From contig SYHW01000004.1 of the NCBI GenBank assembly GCA_005799065.1, positions 1-50,584 on the forward strand: a stretch of DNA of 50,584 bases, in the 5' to 3' direction. The notes under the pieces were generated by a model. It ran no database searches, was not told where the DNA came from, and saw only the letters and a program-made list of their open reading frames with translations. The position numbers and the translations under genes are program-made. This DNA comes from Bacteroidota bacterium. GTDB lineage: Bacteria > Bacteroidota > Bacteroidia > UBA7662. Positions within the stretch are counted from its first letter, which is position 1; every line of letters starts with the position of its first letter. Shown piece by piece: positions 33,592 to 42,585 of this stretch.

Positions 33592-34199
33592 GCGTCTTCA
33601 TTTAAATCAGTTACGCCCCCAGACACAATAAACTTCATGTAGGCGGCGGAATCAACGTTGACTTTCTCAACGCGATTGGCATCCACAAAAAACAAATTAC
33701 CCGAAAAGTTATAGGAATGTGGGAGGTATACGGCCACCATGCCTGGCTTGCCCAAAAGGGCGAGTTCGGGTTGGGTAAGGAAACCTGGTTTGGCGGTGCC
33801 GTCCATAAAATGCACCAAAATGGGTTGATTAAACTTACGCTTGTCGCCTACAAATGCTTCCATCAGGTCGCGTATGGAAGTGTAAATCAATTTAATGAAT
33901 GGGGCACGGGTCAGTATGCGTTCGATGAGGTCGAGGAGGGGGCCAACGAGCAGGTTGGAGCCCAAAAATCCAATGAGCGTGATGCCCGCTACGGTAGCCA
34001 GCAGCCCCAGACCGGGTATCCCCAGGTCGAGCCAGCCGTCGAGGGTGCGGAACACAAATGCCACAACGTAGAGGGTAGCGGCGATGGGCGCCACCAACAG
34101 CAAGCCGTTGAGAAACGACTTCACGATGCGCATACCCAATCGTTTGAGGTGCCTGTTATTCATGGTTTGGGTATTTTTTTGACTGTTTTTTCTGCTCAT
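33588..34199 (-). CDS. DUF502 family membrane protein
   Basis: 203 residues from ATG 34199; an ATG at 34163 (MNNRHLKRLGMR) would give a more usual N-terminus and an 8-bp overlap with the regulator gene. Two long hydrophobic segments (SFLNGLLLVAPIAATLYVVAFVF and, after a loop, LGLLATVAGITLIGFLG) are followed by the conserved FIKLIYTSIRDLMEAF and GFLTQPELA blocks and a beta-rich tail with YNFSGNLFFVD. The family is widespread and its role is unknown, with envelope or lipid functions suspected from context. Next to a PlsC-like gene here. Confidence 0.88.
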   Translation of the reverse strand: MSRKNSQKNTQTMNNRHLKRLGMRIVKSFLNGLLLVAPIAATLYVVAFVFRTLDGWLDLGIPGLGLLATVAGITLIGFLGSNLLVGPLLDLIERILTRAPFIKLIYTSIRDLMEAFVGDKRKFNQPILVHFMDGTAKPGFLTQPELALLGKPGMVAVYLPHSYNFSGNLFFVDANRVEKVNVDSAAYMKFIVSGGVTDLNEDA

Positions 34200-35745
34200 T
34201 CCGCGTTTTCATGCCCGATAGGGTGTTGCGCGTAGCCGAATGATGCCTGCCGCCTGCCATGGAAGACTCCTCGGCCACAGGCCACCGCGACAGGGCCTGC
34301 TTCATGGCTTCGATTTGCCGGTGCCATTCCAGCTGCTCCGGTGGCGCGGCACGTTCGGAGCAATCACCGAGGCCACAACGCTCGCATGTTTGACCCACCA
34401 CCCGCACAGGTATGGCGGTATCGTTCCAAAAGCGGACAACCTTCTTGAGTTGGGGCCCCATCCTCAATCCGAGCGCCACACTGCTTTCGCGTGGCTGCCA
34501 GGCCGATGGCGCATTCGCTATGGAAAGCAGCAGGTACTGGTTGTCGCTGTCGTGGTAGTGCGACTGCTGCGCTCGGCAGAGGAAGTCGCTTCCGCTTGCT
34601 TTGCGTTCGTTCATCACCGATAACGATAGCCAGCGGCGGCAATAATGCTCATGACGGGCACGGGCATTTGGACTGTGCTCACCATTGAGGTGGAGCACCT
34701 TGGTGAGGTTATAAAGGGGCTGATCATGATTTTTCTGTTCCATACGGAGGAAAAAGAGCTCATTCAATCCGAAATAATGAGGAAGGAGCGACGTCATCCG
34801 GTGGAGTAGGGTTTCGGAAGATACCCCGAAGCGTTGCATCAATCCGGGCAGGAAGGCGCTGTCAAAGGATTTCAGCTGCACAAACTGTTGGAACTCCGAC
34901 TGCATGACCTCGCCCGGCAAAAGAAGGGCGGAGGCGAAGTAGGAGGCTTTGAAATTGTTGAGTACCTGGTCGAAAGAATCGACCCGAACCCATGATGACG
35001 TATAGGACCGATGTCCGGGCTTAAGCTGTGCATAACCGAGCTCGCGGCAGAGCGCAAACCTGCGCTGGTCGATGCCCAGTGCTTCGTTCAGCAACAACCG
35101 CGGACGGCGACCAGGCACCGTGAGTGACCGCAATCCTTTTAAGGCGGGCTCCTCCATAAAGGTGGTGTAGCGGACCTCGTAGTTGAATTGTTTTTTGAGC
35201 ACTCGTTCCAAATCGGCTTCGGCAACAGGCGCCGTTAACTTATATTCGGCTAAAAAGCGAATCGCCTCCCGCTCCAATTCCGGGAAATAATTGTCGTGCA
35301 TCTGCTGATAGGTGCGCAGCACGGCGAAGTAAAATTCTTCGAAACCGAGTCCGTAGTTTCGGCTGATTTCGATGAGCGTGCTCACGAAGGCGCTGAGCTT
35401 GGAAGGGGCCCCGGCCATCATACCCAGCAGATCGGCCATTTCCATGCCAAACATATCTAGGGGCAGGTCGTGTACAAACTCCTCACGGAGCAGTTCACCC
35501 ACCGGCTCTAAGCGCTTGTCGAGCTTCAGCGAGACCATTTGGTCGTAGTTGGTGCGCAGGGCTTCGGCCAATACTGCGATCTTATCGCCCCTCGGGTATT
35601 TTCGGGCCCGTTCGATCTCATTGAGGTACGACACCGAAATGCCGGTTCGATCGGCCAGGTCGGAAAGCGACAAGCCGGCGTCGATGCGGAGCTGGCGCAT
35701 TTTCAAGCCAAATATCAGCCGAATATTCTCCTCACGCAGGGCCAT
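34156..35745 (-). CDS. XRE-family regulator with IrrE-like and ScfR/RamB-type C-terminal domains
   Basis: 529 residues. Residues about 10-70 are a Cro/C1-type helix-turn-helix (LRIDAGLSLSDLADRTGISVSYLNEIER). The middle has an IrrE/ImmA-like domain in which the metalloprotease HExxH is replaced by FALCRELGY, so peptidase activity is unlikely. The end carries CERCGLGDCSER, the cysteine motif of the short-chain fatty-acid regulator group (RamB, PrpR-like), whose members sense acyl-CoA and control the glyoxylate and methylcitrate pathways. It is divergent from malate synthase, which is the likely target, with candidate sites between them. Confidence 0.85.
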   Translation of the reverse strand: MALREENIRLIFGLKMRQLRIDAGLSLSDLADRTGISVSYLNEIERARKYPRGDKIAVLAEALRTNYDQMVSLKLDKRLEPVGELLREEFVHDLPLDMFGMEMADLLGMMAGAPSKLSAFVSTLIEISRNYGLGFEEFYFAVLRTYQQMHDNYFPELEREAIRFLAEYKLTAPVAEADLERVLKKQFNYEVRYTTFMEEPALKGLRSLTVPGRRPRLLLNEALGIDQRRFALCRELGYAQLKPGHRSYTSSWVRVDSFDQVLNNFKASYFASALLLPGEVMQSEFQQFVQLKSFDSAFLPGLMQRFGVSSETLLHRMTSLLPHYFGLNELFFLRMEQKNHDQPLYNLTKVLHLNGEHSPNARARHEHYCRRWLSLSVMNERKASGSDFLCRAQQSHYHDSDNQYLLLSIANAPSAWQPRESSVALGLRMGPQLKKVVRFWNDTAIPVRVVGQTCERCGLGDCSERAAPPEQLEWHRQIEAMKQALSRWPVAEESSMAGGRHHSATRNTLSGMKTRNEQKKQSKKYPNHE

Positions 35746-35779
35746 GGTCGGCGGGGAATTGCACAGAAATCATCCACGA

Positions 35780-35874
35780 AATAAGCGAAAAAAATCGTAG
35801 CGAGGCCAGAAAAGAAAATCAAGCGCAAATTGAATGTTTGGCGTAATTTCGCTAATTGTATATATTCGCTATTT
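35780..35874 (+). promoter_or_regulatory. Malate synthase promoter and candidate operator sites
   Basis: TTTG at 35837-35840, a 20-bp spacer and TATATTCG at 35861-35868 fit the Bacteroidota promoter with one mismatch in the -7 box, placing transcription start about 15 bp before ATG 35890. Three copies of a short motif lie around it: TTTCGCTAATT (35847-35857), ATTCGCTATTT (35864-35874) and, inverted, AATAAGCGAAA (35780-35790). They are plausible half-sites for the divergently encoded regulator. Confidence 0.5.
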
Positions 35875-35889
35875 AATCGACGCTTCCGT

Positions 35890-37503
35890 ATGGATTTGAC
35901 AGCAAGCACACCCACCGAAGCCATGCACCATTGGCTACAGGAAAAGGAAATTCAGCAGTTCCTGGAAGCCCTGCATCATTTTGGAGAAGCAAGACGACAA
36001 CAACTGCTCACGAATAGGATCGAGCTTCAGGAGCGTTTCGATGCCGGCTTTCGCCTGACGCTGAACCCAGAAACCCTCCCCATCCGATCGGGCGATTGGC
36101 GCGTTTCCGATATTCCGGCTGATCTGCGCGACCGTCGTGTGGAAATTACGGGTCCACCCGAACGCGAAATGATCGTGAACGCTTTGAATTCTGGGGCTCA
36201 AGTGTTTGTGGCGGACTTTGAAGACGCCTTTTCGCCCAGCTGGAGCAACATCTGCGCCGGTCAGTTTAACCTCTGGCAAGCGGTTAGGCGGCCCATCGAT
36301 TTTAGGGATGAAGAGCGAAGGAAAGCGCATCTACCTAATGAACGGACGGCCACCCTGATGATTCGTCCTCGGGGTTGGCACCTCATCGAGCGGCACATCA
36401 ATATACAGGGGAAGCCCATGAGCGCTACCCTATTCGACACCGGGCTGTTTCTTTACCTCAATGCGCATTCGCTGGTCGCACAGGGCAGCGGCCCCTACCT
36501 CTACCTACCTAAAATTGAAAATCAACATGAAGCCGCCTATTGGGCCGACCTGCTCGATTATTTGGTTCGCTCCCTCGGGCTACCTGAGGGTTGTTTGAAG
36601 GTCACGGTTCTGATCGAGACCATCACAGCAGCCTTCGAAATGGAGGAGATTCTGTATTCCCTGCGCCACTACGCCGTGGGGATGAACGCAGGACGGCAAG
36701 ACTACCTCTTCTCAATCATCAAGAAGTTTCGGCACGACACCCGGTTCCTCTTGCCCGACCGGTCGCGGTTAGATTGGACGACACCATTTATGACCACCTA
36801 TGCTGAGCGGCTCGTGGATGTATGTCGACGCCGCGGTGCTGCTCCCATCGGAGGAATGAACCCATTTGTGCCCAGCAGCCTCGATGAAGTGAACCGCCAT
36901 GCCTTTGAACAGGTGATAGCCGACAAAAAGCGAGTCTTGCAGCAAGGCTTTGTCGGTACGTGGGTGGGCCATCCCGCGCTGGTGCCTGTGGCTCATTCTG
37001 TCTTTACCCTAGAATCATCGGCCTTTCATCGCACCACCCCAGCCGAAGCGGATGGGTGCCTTCACGATTCCCAGAGGACCGGGTCCGAGGAGGAGGATGC
37101 AGCGCACAATTTGTTGCGGATGGTAGAACACGGGGCCATCACGGAACTTAGCATGCGCAACAACATCCGGATAGGCCTGCACTATTTGGCCCACTGGCTT
37201 GCGGGCCGGGGGTCGGTACCGATACACAACCGAATGGAAGACACGGCGACTGCGGAATTAGCACGCGCCCAGTTGTGGCAGTGGTTGCGGCATCGGGTCA
37301 AACTCGACGACGGCCGTATGTGCACGCCCGAATTGTTCGATACCTTGCTGCATGAAGAAATTCGTTCGCTCCCCTACGCCCTATCCGATAAACCCGACGC
37401 ACTCAGACAACTTACCCCAGCCACCCGTTTGTTCAAACAACTGGTGATCAGTATGGAATTCGAGGAATTCCTAACCACGTCTGCATATGATTTGATTGAT
37501 TGA
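35890..37503 (+). CDS. aceB: Malate synthase A
   Basis: 537 residues from ATG 35890 (MDLTASTPTEAMHHW); a longer reading from 35830 would cross the promoter and is rejected. Condenses glyoxylate with acetyl-CoA in the glyoxylate bypass. Conserved blocks: FVADFEDAFSPSW, RPRGWHL, a metal region GMNAGRQDYLFSIIKKF (usual NCGRWDY has W where this has Q), GTWVGHPALVPVA, and MEDTATAELARAQLWQW, which contains the catalytic Asp. Isocitrate lyase is not in this window. The divergent neighbour is a RamB-like regulator. Confidence 0.93.
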   Translation: MDLTASTPTEAMHHWLQEKEIQQFLEALHHFGEARRQQLLTNRIELQERFDAGFRLTLNPETLPIRSGDWRVSDIPADLRDRRVEITGPPEREMIVNALNSGAQVFVADFEDAFSPSWSNICAGQFNLWQAVRRPIDFRDEERRKAHLPNERTATLMIRPRGWHLIERHINIQGKPMSATLFDTGLFLYLNAHSLVAQGSGPYLYLPKIENQHEAAYWADLLDYLVRSLGLPEGCLKVTVLIETITAAFEMEEILYSLRHYAVGMNAGRQDYLFSIIKKFRHDTRFLLPDRSRLDWTTPFMTTYAERLVDVCRRRGAAPIGGMNPFVPSSLDEVNRHAFEQVIADKKRVLQQGFVGTWVGHPALVPVAHSVFTLESSAFHRTTPAEADGCLHDSQRTGSEEEDAAHNLLRMVEHGAITELSMRNNIRIGLHYLAHWLAGRGSVPIHNRMEDTATAELARAQLWQWLRHRVKLDDGRMCTPELFDTLLHEEIRSLPYALSDKPDALRQLTPATRLFKQLVISMEFEEFLTTSAYDLID

Positions 37504-37557
37504 AAGGGGGATGAAACAAAATTCGCAGAGATCCACAAAATTCGCCGGGATTTGTGG

Positions 37558-37586
37558 GCGCTGAGATTAGGTTCCGTTTTCAGCGC
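37558..37586. terminator. Hairpin between convergent aceB and S41 peptidase genes
   Basis: GCGCTGA (37558-37564) pairs with TCAGCGC (37580-37586), a 7-bp stem with a 15-base loop that contains GTTTT. It overlaps the stop codon of the S41 gene. In front of it (37516-37553) a 19-20 bp segment beginning ACAAAATTCGC occurs twice. A bidirectional terminator is plausible but unproven. Confidence 0.35.
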
Positions 37587-38638
37587 GACAAAAGATCAAC
37601 GATGGCGCGTTCGATCATGCTATCGAACCCTTGTGATGCTTGCACCGGATCGAGGTCAACAGCAGTGTGTGGGGGGACCCCATTCTCCCAATTCCAGTAG
37701 GCTCCGTTGCTGTCGAGCTCTGCGCTCAACGCTTGGCCAACCGAAAATCGGTAGTTCCATCCGTTGGGAAGGCTTGCGCCATGGGGTATGCCCAGGCCAC
37801 CTCCGGTGGTGTCGCCCAACAGCCGTACTTGTGGCAAGGCGCGCATGTGCATGGCCAAAAAGCTGGTGGCTGAATAGGATCCACGGTTTTGAAGGAGCAC
37901 CACTGGGCCGGTGTACCGATGTTCCTCTTCGCCAGTAGGCTCGGTAAATACGGACTCCAGTGGGGAGAAATCGTCCGCACCCCGACCCATTTTCATGCGG
38001 TGATAATGGCTTTTGCGCCCTTCATTGGTGAACCGACCGGCAAGCCTGCGCGTATTGGTGAGCAGCCCCCCTCCATTGGCCCGAACGTCGAGGATGACGC
38101 CATCGCAGGTGCGCATGCGGTCCATCACAAAGTCCAGCTGCGCTTCGGAAGGAGATTGGGTAAAATCGCGGTAGGCCATAAGACCAATGCGTTTACCCAG
38201 GGTGTCTAAAATGGCATGTTGGATGGGGCCAGTGGTGAAAAAGCTCAGGCTATCGCGCAAGAAATAGCGCTCTAAAACCAGTCGGGCATCGAAGTTGGTG
38301 GGGCGCGACAAAAACAAGGGGCGGTAGGCGCTGTAGGTGAATGGAGTGAACAGATTGGCATGCCCATCCTGGAGTTCGTTCATCATGGCTTCGAGTACGC
38401 GGAACAGTTCCAGTTCGTTCATGCCGGGCCGGATCATGGGGCTGTAGGTTTGGTAGACCCGGTTCCAGTCGAGGTTTTTGTAGTCGAGGTAGCTGTACTT
38501 GCCTTCGACTTCAGTCCACAAGGTCTCAAAAACTGCCCGCGGATCGTCGGCCGGTTGCTCACCCACCCATAATTGATCGCATCCACCCAGCAATAATGAC
38601 CAAGAGAGGAGCGTGAAGTATCGCATGATTCTGTTCAT
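37580..38638 (-). CDS. S41 family peptidase lipoprotein
   Basis: 352 residues from ATG 38638, with lipobox LLGGC; the frame is open further upstream but that part overlaps the previous gene. The peptidase core has LQDGHANLF, GVILDVRANGGG and NRGSYSATSFLAMHM, where the Ser of YSAT is the expected nucleophile, then LLGDTTGGGLG. The C-terminal processing protease lysine (FGKG block) is replaced by glycine, as in several IRBP/tricorn-like S41 members. Likely degrades or processes envelope proteins. The start overlaps the stop of the outer-membrane protein gene by 4 bp (ATGA). Confidence 0.82.
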   Translation of the reverse strand: MNRIMRYFTLLSWSLLLGGCDQLWVGEQPADDPRAVFETLWTEVEGKYSYLDYKNLDWNRVYQTYSPMIRPGMNELELFRVLEAMMNELQDGHANLFTPFTYSAYRPLFLSRPTNFDARLVLERYFLRDSLSFFTTGPIQHAILDTLGKRIGLMAYRDFTQSPSEAQLDFVMDRMRTCDGVILDVRANGGGLLTNTRRLAGRFTNEGRKSHYHRMKMGRGADDFSPLESVFTEPTGEEEHRYTGPVVLLQNRGSYSATSFLAMHMRALPQVRLLGDTTGGGLGIPHGASLPNGWNYRFSVGQALSAELDSNGAYWNWENGVPPHTAVDLDPVQASQGFDSMIERAIVDLLSR

Positions 38639-39597
38639 CGGATTTCTGCGTGGTTGTCGAGTCGAAACTGATAGCCCATTTGGAGGGTTTGGATCCACAC
38701 GGCCACAGGCTGATCGCGGTGGCTCCAACGGTAGCCCATGCTGTTGAGTCCGATGCGAAGGCTGTTGCCATTGCGCAGCGGGTAGCGCAGGTAAAACTGG
38801 TTGTTGAGGTAGGTGAACTTTCCGAGCCCCGCCAGACGAAGGTTATCGATCCATTCATTGAGTGCACCAACCACTGCGTCTTCGCCGCCAACATTCGGAA
38901 CACCGGTGTATGCCGGTCGTGATTGCAGTCCGAGAAGTCCTAAATCGGTCTCCCAACCCAGGCGGATGTAGCGGAGGTATGATTCTCGGATTCGAAAGAT
39001 AAACCAGCGTTTCGTTTCGCCACTGCGCGATGGCAAGGCATATTCAATGCGCATACGAAGCCCACCGTTCAGCGAAAAGTCGTGGGTGGCGGAGGCGTTC
39101 CCGTGCGCGGGCTGTAAGCGCAACATCGAATAAAATTGACCGGATGGGCCGGCGTGGAGGCTCCATCGCCCCTCGGGCATAGGCAACCGAAACAGATAAG
39201 CGAGGTGCGAACGAACCCAAAATGCGCCTGAGAAATTGGCATTCCACCCCTCGGCTTCATCGGTGAACCCACCCATACCCATCCAACTGTCGTAGGCAGC
39301 GATCGATTTTTGTCCGTGCCGCTCATAGGCCCCGCCCATTTCGGCCTGCAGGCCACGGTAGATCCTAGGGGAGGTGATTTGCTCACGATAGGCCGCCACG
39401 CCCAATCCCCATCCCCCGATTAAATGATGGTTCGCACCCTTTTTCTGCCATTCAGGCTTTTTTAGGCTGATCTCAAGCGACTGTGCGTGGGCATTAATCG
39501 ACAGCAACAGGCCCATGATGATCAGCAGGGCGGTTGCAGACCTGGCCCCAGGCTGATGTTTAATCGCCTTCTTTTCCTTGCGGGTGGGATGATTCAT
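38635..39597 (-). CDS. Putative outer-membrane protein
   Basis: 320 residues from ATG 39597 (MNHPTRKEKK), which sets a signal peptide ending INAHAQ at a normal distance; a start at 39678 would add 27 unlikely residues. The mature part alternates polar and hydrophobic residues with aromatic residues at strand ends (YLRYIRLGWETDLG, FYLRYPLRNG, LQMGYQFRL), suggesting a beta-barrel. It ends in RLDNHAEIR, without the usual terminal aromatic residue. No family recognised. Coupled by 4 bp to the S41 peptidase gene. Confidence 0.65.
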   Translation of the reverse strand: MNHPTRKEKKAIKHQPGARSATALLIIMGLLLSINAHAQSLEISLKKPEWQKKGANHHLIGGWGLGVAAYREQITSPRIYRGLQAEMGGAYERHGQKSIAAYDSWMGMGGFTDEAEGWNANFSGAFWVRSHLAYLFRLPMPEGRWSLHAGPSGQFYSMLRLQPAHGNASATHDFSLNGGLRMRIEYALPSRSGETKRWFIFRIRESYLRYIRLGWETDLGLLGLQSRPAYTGVPNVGGEDAVVGALNEWIDNLRLAGLGKFTYLNNQFYLRYPLRNGNSLRIGLNSMGYRWSHRDQPVAVWIQTLQMGYQFRLDNHAEIR

Positions 39598-39750
39598 AGG
39601 CAAAGGTTGGGTATAGGAATGTGTGCTGTTGAAATCGGTACGTATTTGGGTTTGTTGATTCACTTTAAACCTGGCCAAACCAACTGATAAAGTTAAGCTG
39701 ATTAAGTTAAGAAATGTACATGAAATCCTATTCGAAAAACAGCGTGTTGC

Positions 39751-40578
39751 TTAACGGCTGAAGCGGTAATTGCTGAGCTCAACCCGAACCACGGCTGGAC
39801 GATTGGCATCCACTGCCTTTCCCTTGGGGGCCGAATTCGATTTATGAAGATCGGCCGTCATGGCTTTCGGTATTTTCACATGGCGTACATCCATCGTGAA
39901 CACCATAAGGTCGGGTAAGGCGCGTGCCGCTTGTGCACCATAGGTGTAGTCGACCTGCACCGTGCCTCGGCTCCTGGTGGTCATTTCTGCGCGCAAAACA
40001 AGGGGCTGGCGTTCATCAAGCCAAAGTCGGGCCAACATCAGGTCGGGGGGCATGCCTGCACCGGGCACGACCGTTATGAGCTGCGCTGAACGGGCTCCGA
40101 GGGTCACTAGGCCTCCGTCGACAGCCGTGAAATTGGAGCTGTCGGTGATCATGCGCGCGAATTCTGAAAATCCTTGCTTGGGAAGGAGTGCGAGGCTGGT
40201 GGACCGGATTTTGAGCTGATCGGGTGCAGTGAACTCTACTTGAGCGCGAACGTCGGCCATTTTCACTTGGGGGATATCGGCCCGAATCAGCGCCTGGGCT
40301 TGGTAGTAGCGAACCTGGGCCAATCGGCGGTAAACCGCTCGGATGCGGGCCGCGGCATCTTCTGCGCTCATCTTCCATGTTGCTGGCTCTATCGGCGGCA
40401 TTAGACGAATCGGAGCGCGTTCGCCATCAACTGCAGACGGCTGCCTTGAATGAGTGGCTTCATCCGGCCTTTCCGATGACTCCAGGGGCATACGGGCATA
40501 TAGGGATGCGCTAAGCATCGAAGTGAACAAGCCGAAAAGCACGAAGGTGCTCCCTTTTTTCGAAATTTTCTTGATCAT
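39751..40578 (-). CDS. LolA-like periplasmic protein
   Basis: 275 residues with signal peptide ending SLYA. After a Pro/Arg-rich linker, residues about 70-230 show strands such as YYQAQALIRADIP and VEFTAPDQLKIRS, then LARLWLDERQPLVLRAEMTTRSRGTVQVDYTYG, resembling the lipoprotein-sorting (LolA/LolB-type) fold that binds acyl chains. The gene overlaps the ABC-2 permease gene by 4 bp, so the protein probably serves the transporter. Its exact role is open. Confidence 0.68.
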   Translation of the reverse strand: MIKKISKKGSTFVLFGLFTSMLSASLYARMPLESSERPDEATHSRQPSAVDGERAPIRLMPPIEPATWKMSAEDAAARIRAVYRRLAQVRYYQAQALIRADIPQVKMADVRAQVEFTAPDQLKIRSTSLALLPKQGFSEFARMITDSSNFTAVDGGLVTLGARSAQLITVVPGAGMPPDLMLARLWLDERQPLVLRAEMTTRSRGTVQVDYTYGAQAARALPDLMVFTMDVRHVKIPKAMTADLHKSNSAPKGKAVDANRPAVVRVELSNYRFSR

Positions 40579-41417
40579 ATGGTGATGTCTTTTCGGTTAA
40601 AATGCCAGATCCCAACGCCCATCAATACAAAAATGTGGACAACCAGTATGACGGCTGAGGACGCAATGTCGTTCGTTCGCAGGGGATCTTCGAAGAAACT
40701 CCGCCAAGCGGCCATGTGCGTGGTGAACAGAAATGGCCGTATGGGGTCGAAAACTTGCACATCGAGTGTGCCGATGAGGGTAAACAAGATGATCAGGGCC
40801 ATGGTAACCACCATCGGACCCAAGCTATTCGAGGAGAATCCCGATAAGGTGAGCGATAATGTGCTCACAGTGAGCAGTGCGAGGTAGGCCAGTGCGAAGC
40901 CATTGAGGAAACGCCAGAGGATGTCGCCCTGTTGCAGGATCAAAATCCCGTCGCTGTTGAGCACAACCAGGTCGCCGCTCCCAAACAATGCCATGCTGAT
41001 GCCAAGGGCGCACAAACCCAGCCATACCAGGATCAGTAAGGTGTAGAGGGCTCCGGCCGTACACTTAGCCATCCAAAGGGCAGTGCGCGATAAGGGCCGG
41101 GTGATCAACATCCGAAGGGTGCCTGTTGCGGCCTCGCCCGATATCAGGTCGGCCGTCACTAAGGCCACGAGCAGCGGCACGTGAATGATCAGGAGTTGGA
41201 GTACGATAAAAGCCATGAGATGGCCATTGAGCAGGCTCCCTTGAAGATCGAAGCTCTGTTCAAGCCCTGAAGTCACGAACCGCACATAAGACTCCCCGTC
41301 GAGGTACATGGCCAACTCGATGACACCCACCAAAACGGTAATGGCCGCTAGTCCGAGGTAGGACCGGGGTTTGGCGGCGATTTTGATAAATTCATTGACT
41401 ACGGCGGCGATAAACAT
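40575..41417 (-). CDS. ABC-2 type transporter permease
   Basis: 280 residues with six hydrophobic helices. The block LVTADLISGEAATGTLRMLITRPLSRTALW is the conserved coupling region of ABC-2 (NosY-like) permeases. Together with the ATPase gene 127 bp upstream it forms one transporter. The gap in front (41418-41543) holds GGTTTCTAAGG twice, 97 bp apart. Downstream it is coupled by 4 bp to the LolA-like gene. Confidence 0.88.
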   Translation of the reverse strand: MFIAAVVNEFIKIAAKPRSYLGLAAITVLVGVIELAMYLDGESYVRFVTSGLEQSFDLQGSLLNGHLMAFIVLQLLIIHVPLLVALVTADLISGEAATGTLRMLITRPLSRTALWMAKCTAGALYTLLILVWLGLCALGISMALFGSGDLVVLNSDGILILQQGDILWRFLNGFALAYLALLTVSTLSLTLSGFSSNSLGPMVVTMALIILFTLIGTLDVQVFDPIRPFLFTTHMAAWRSFFEDPLRTNDIASSAVILVVHIFVLMGVGIWHFNRKDITI

Positions 41418-41543
41418 GGCTGTTGCGCTTATGGTTTCTAAGGTGTTTTGTATCGGAAATTCTTCCTTGTTGATCGGGTTGACGCAGTTAATGCAGCTTG
41501 TATTTTGACAGTCATCGGGATTTGAAAACGGTTTCTAAGGAGT

Positions 41544-42473
41544 TCAGGAGTTCACCAGTTGAAGGAAGTAGTCTTCCAGGGCCCGGTGTGGTTCAAAACT
41601 GTGAAGCTGCACCCCTGCCTCGATCAGCGCACGCGAACAGTGGGGTACCTGATCGCGTGGGATTTGTATAATAAGTCGACCCTCTTTTTGTTCGAACCAC
41701 TCCACTCCGGGCATTTGCCGCAGCACGGCTTCGGCTTGGGCCAAAGGTCGGGCATCGAGGTACATGTGGAGGGGTTGTTCGTGCAGGAGTTCCCGCACGC
41801 TACCCTCCCGAACGCTCTGTCCTTTGTGCACGATTAGCATTCGGGTGGCGATGAGTTCTATTTCGGTGAGCAGGTGGGATGAAAGCACCACTGTTTTGCC
41901 CATCTCGCGGCTCAGTTTTAAAATGAGCATGCGTATGTCGATGATTCCTTGCGGATCGAGGCCCGTGGTGGGCTCATCGAGCAAAATGAGGTCTGGGTCG
42001 TGCATAAGGGCCTGGGCAATACCTAGTCTTTGTTTCATGCCGTGTGAAAAGCCTTTTACCCGGTCATGTTCACGCCCAGACAACCCCACGAAATCGATCA
42101 TTTCGCGGATGCGCTTGCGGTCGACTTTTGGCCCCTTTGCCCCACTAACCCGGGCCAATAACTCGAGGTTCGTTTGGGCCGACAAATACCCATGAAAATC
42201 GGGCTTTTCGATGATGCAGCCCACACGCGACAAAATCTGGTTTCGCTGCTCCTGATAGGACATCCCAAACAGGCGAACCGTGCCACGATCGGCGCGAATG
42301 AGATCCAGGATGATCCGCAAACTCGTACTCTTTCCTGCCCCATTGGGGCCCAGAAATCCGTAGACATCCCCCTTGAAGACTGTAAAATCAACCCCACGTA
42401 AGGCCTCAATCGAGCCGAATTTCTTGTACAAATCCCGCACCTCAATAACCGCATCAGAATTTGGTGGCATCAT
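41544..42473 (-). CDS. ABC transporter ATP-binding protein
   Basis: 309 residues. Walker A FLGPNGAGKST, a Q-loop region (SRVGCIIEKPDFHGYL), signature FSHGMKQRL, Walker B LILLDEPTTGLDP and switch VLSSHLLTEIE are all intact. The C-terminal 80 residues (MYLDARPLAQAEAVLRQM...) form the regulatory extension of the DrrA/NosF type. It energises the ABC-2 permease encoded downstream. At its end, TGAACTCC occurs twice in a row across the stop codon, a small version of the gene-end duplications seen elsewhere here. Confidence 0.92.
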   Translation of the reverse strand: MMPPNSDAVIEVRDLYKKFGSIEALRGVDFTVFKGDVYGFLGPNGAGKSTSLRIILDLIRADRGTVRLFGMSYQEQRNQILSRVGCIIEKPDFHGYLSAQTNLELLARVSGAKGPKVDRKRIREMIDFVGLSGREHDRVKGFSHGMKQRLGIAQALMHDPDLILLDEPTTGLDPQGIIDIRMLILKLSREMGKTVVLSSHLLTEIELIATRMLIVHKGQSVREGSVRELLHEQPLHMYLDARPLAQAEAVLRQMPGVEWFEQKEGRLIIQIPRDQVPHCSRALIEAGVQLHSFEPHRALEDYFLQLVNS

Positions 42474-42505
42474 AGCATGTCAAAACACCCTACGATTCGA
42501 TTAAG

Positions 42506-42537
42506 TTTGTTCAGGGAAAGAAAAAAGCCGATTTTTG
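42506..42537 (+). promoter_or_regulatory. Candidate promoter for the secreted Cys/His protein gene
   Basis: TTTG at 42506-42509, exactly 20 bp of spacer and GATTTTTG at 42530-42537 match the Bacteroidota promoter with one mismatch (G for T at the first position). Transcription would start about 45 bp before ATG 42586. Confidence 0.5.
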
Positions 42538-42585
42538 TGGCTCTTCATCGAATCCCAACTACTCCATTGTATACGGATACCTAAC

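Noticed and set aside
34240-34623. Plus-strand frame antisense to the XRE regulator
   Set aside because: A shadow of the high-complexity coding sequence on the other strand; no independent support.
41433-41540. Direct repeat GGTTTCTAAGG (41433 and 41530) as an insertion-site duplication
   Set aside because: Nothing resembling a transposase or inverted ends lies between the copies; the 86 bp between them is ordinary intergenic sequence.
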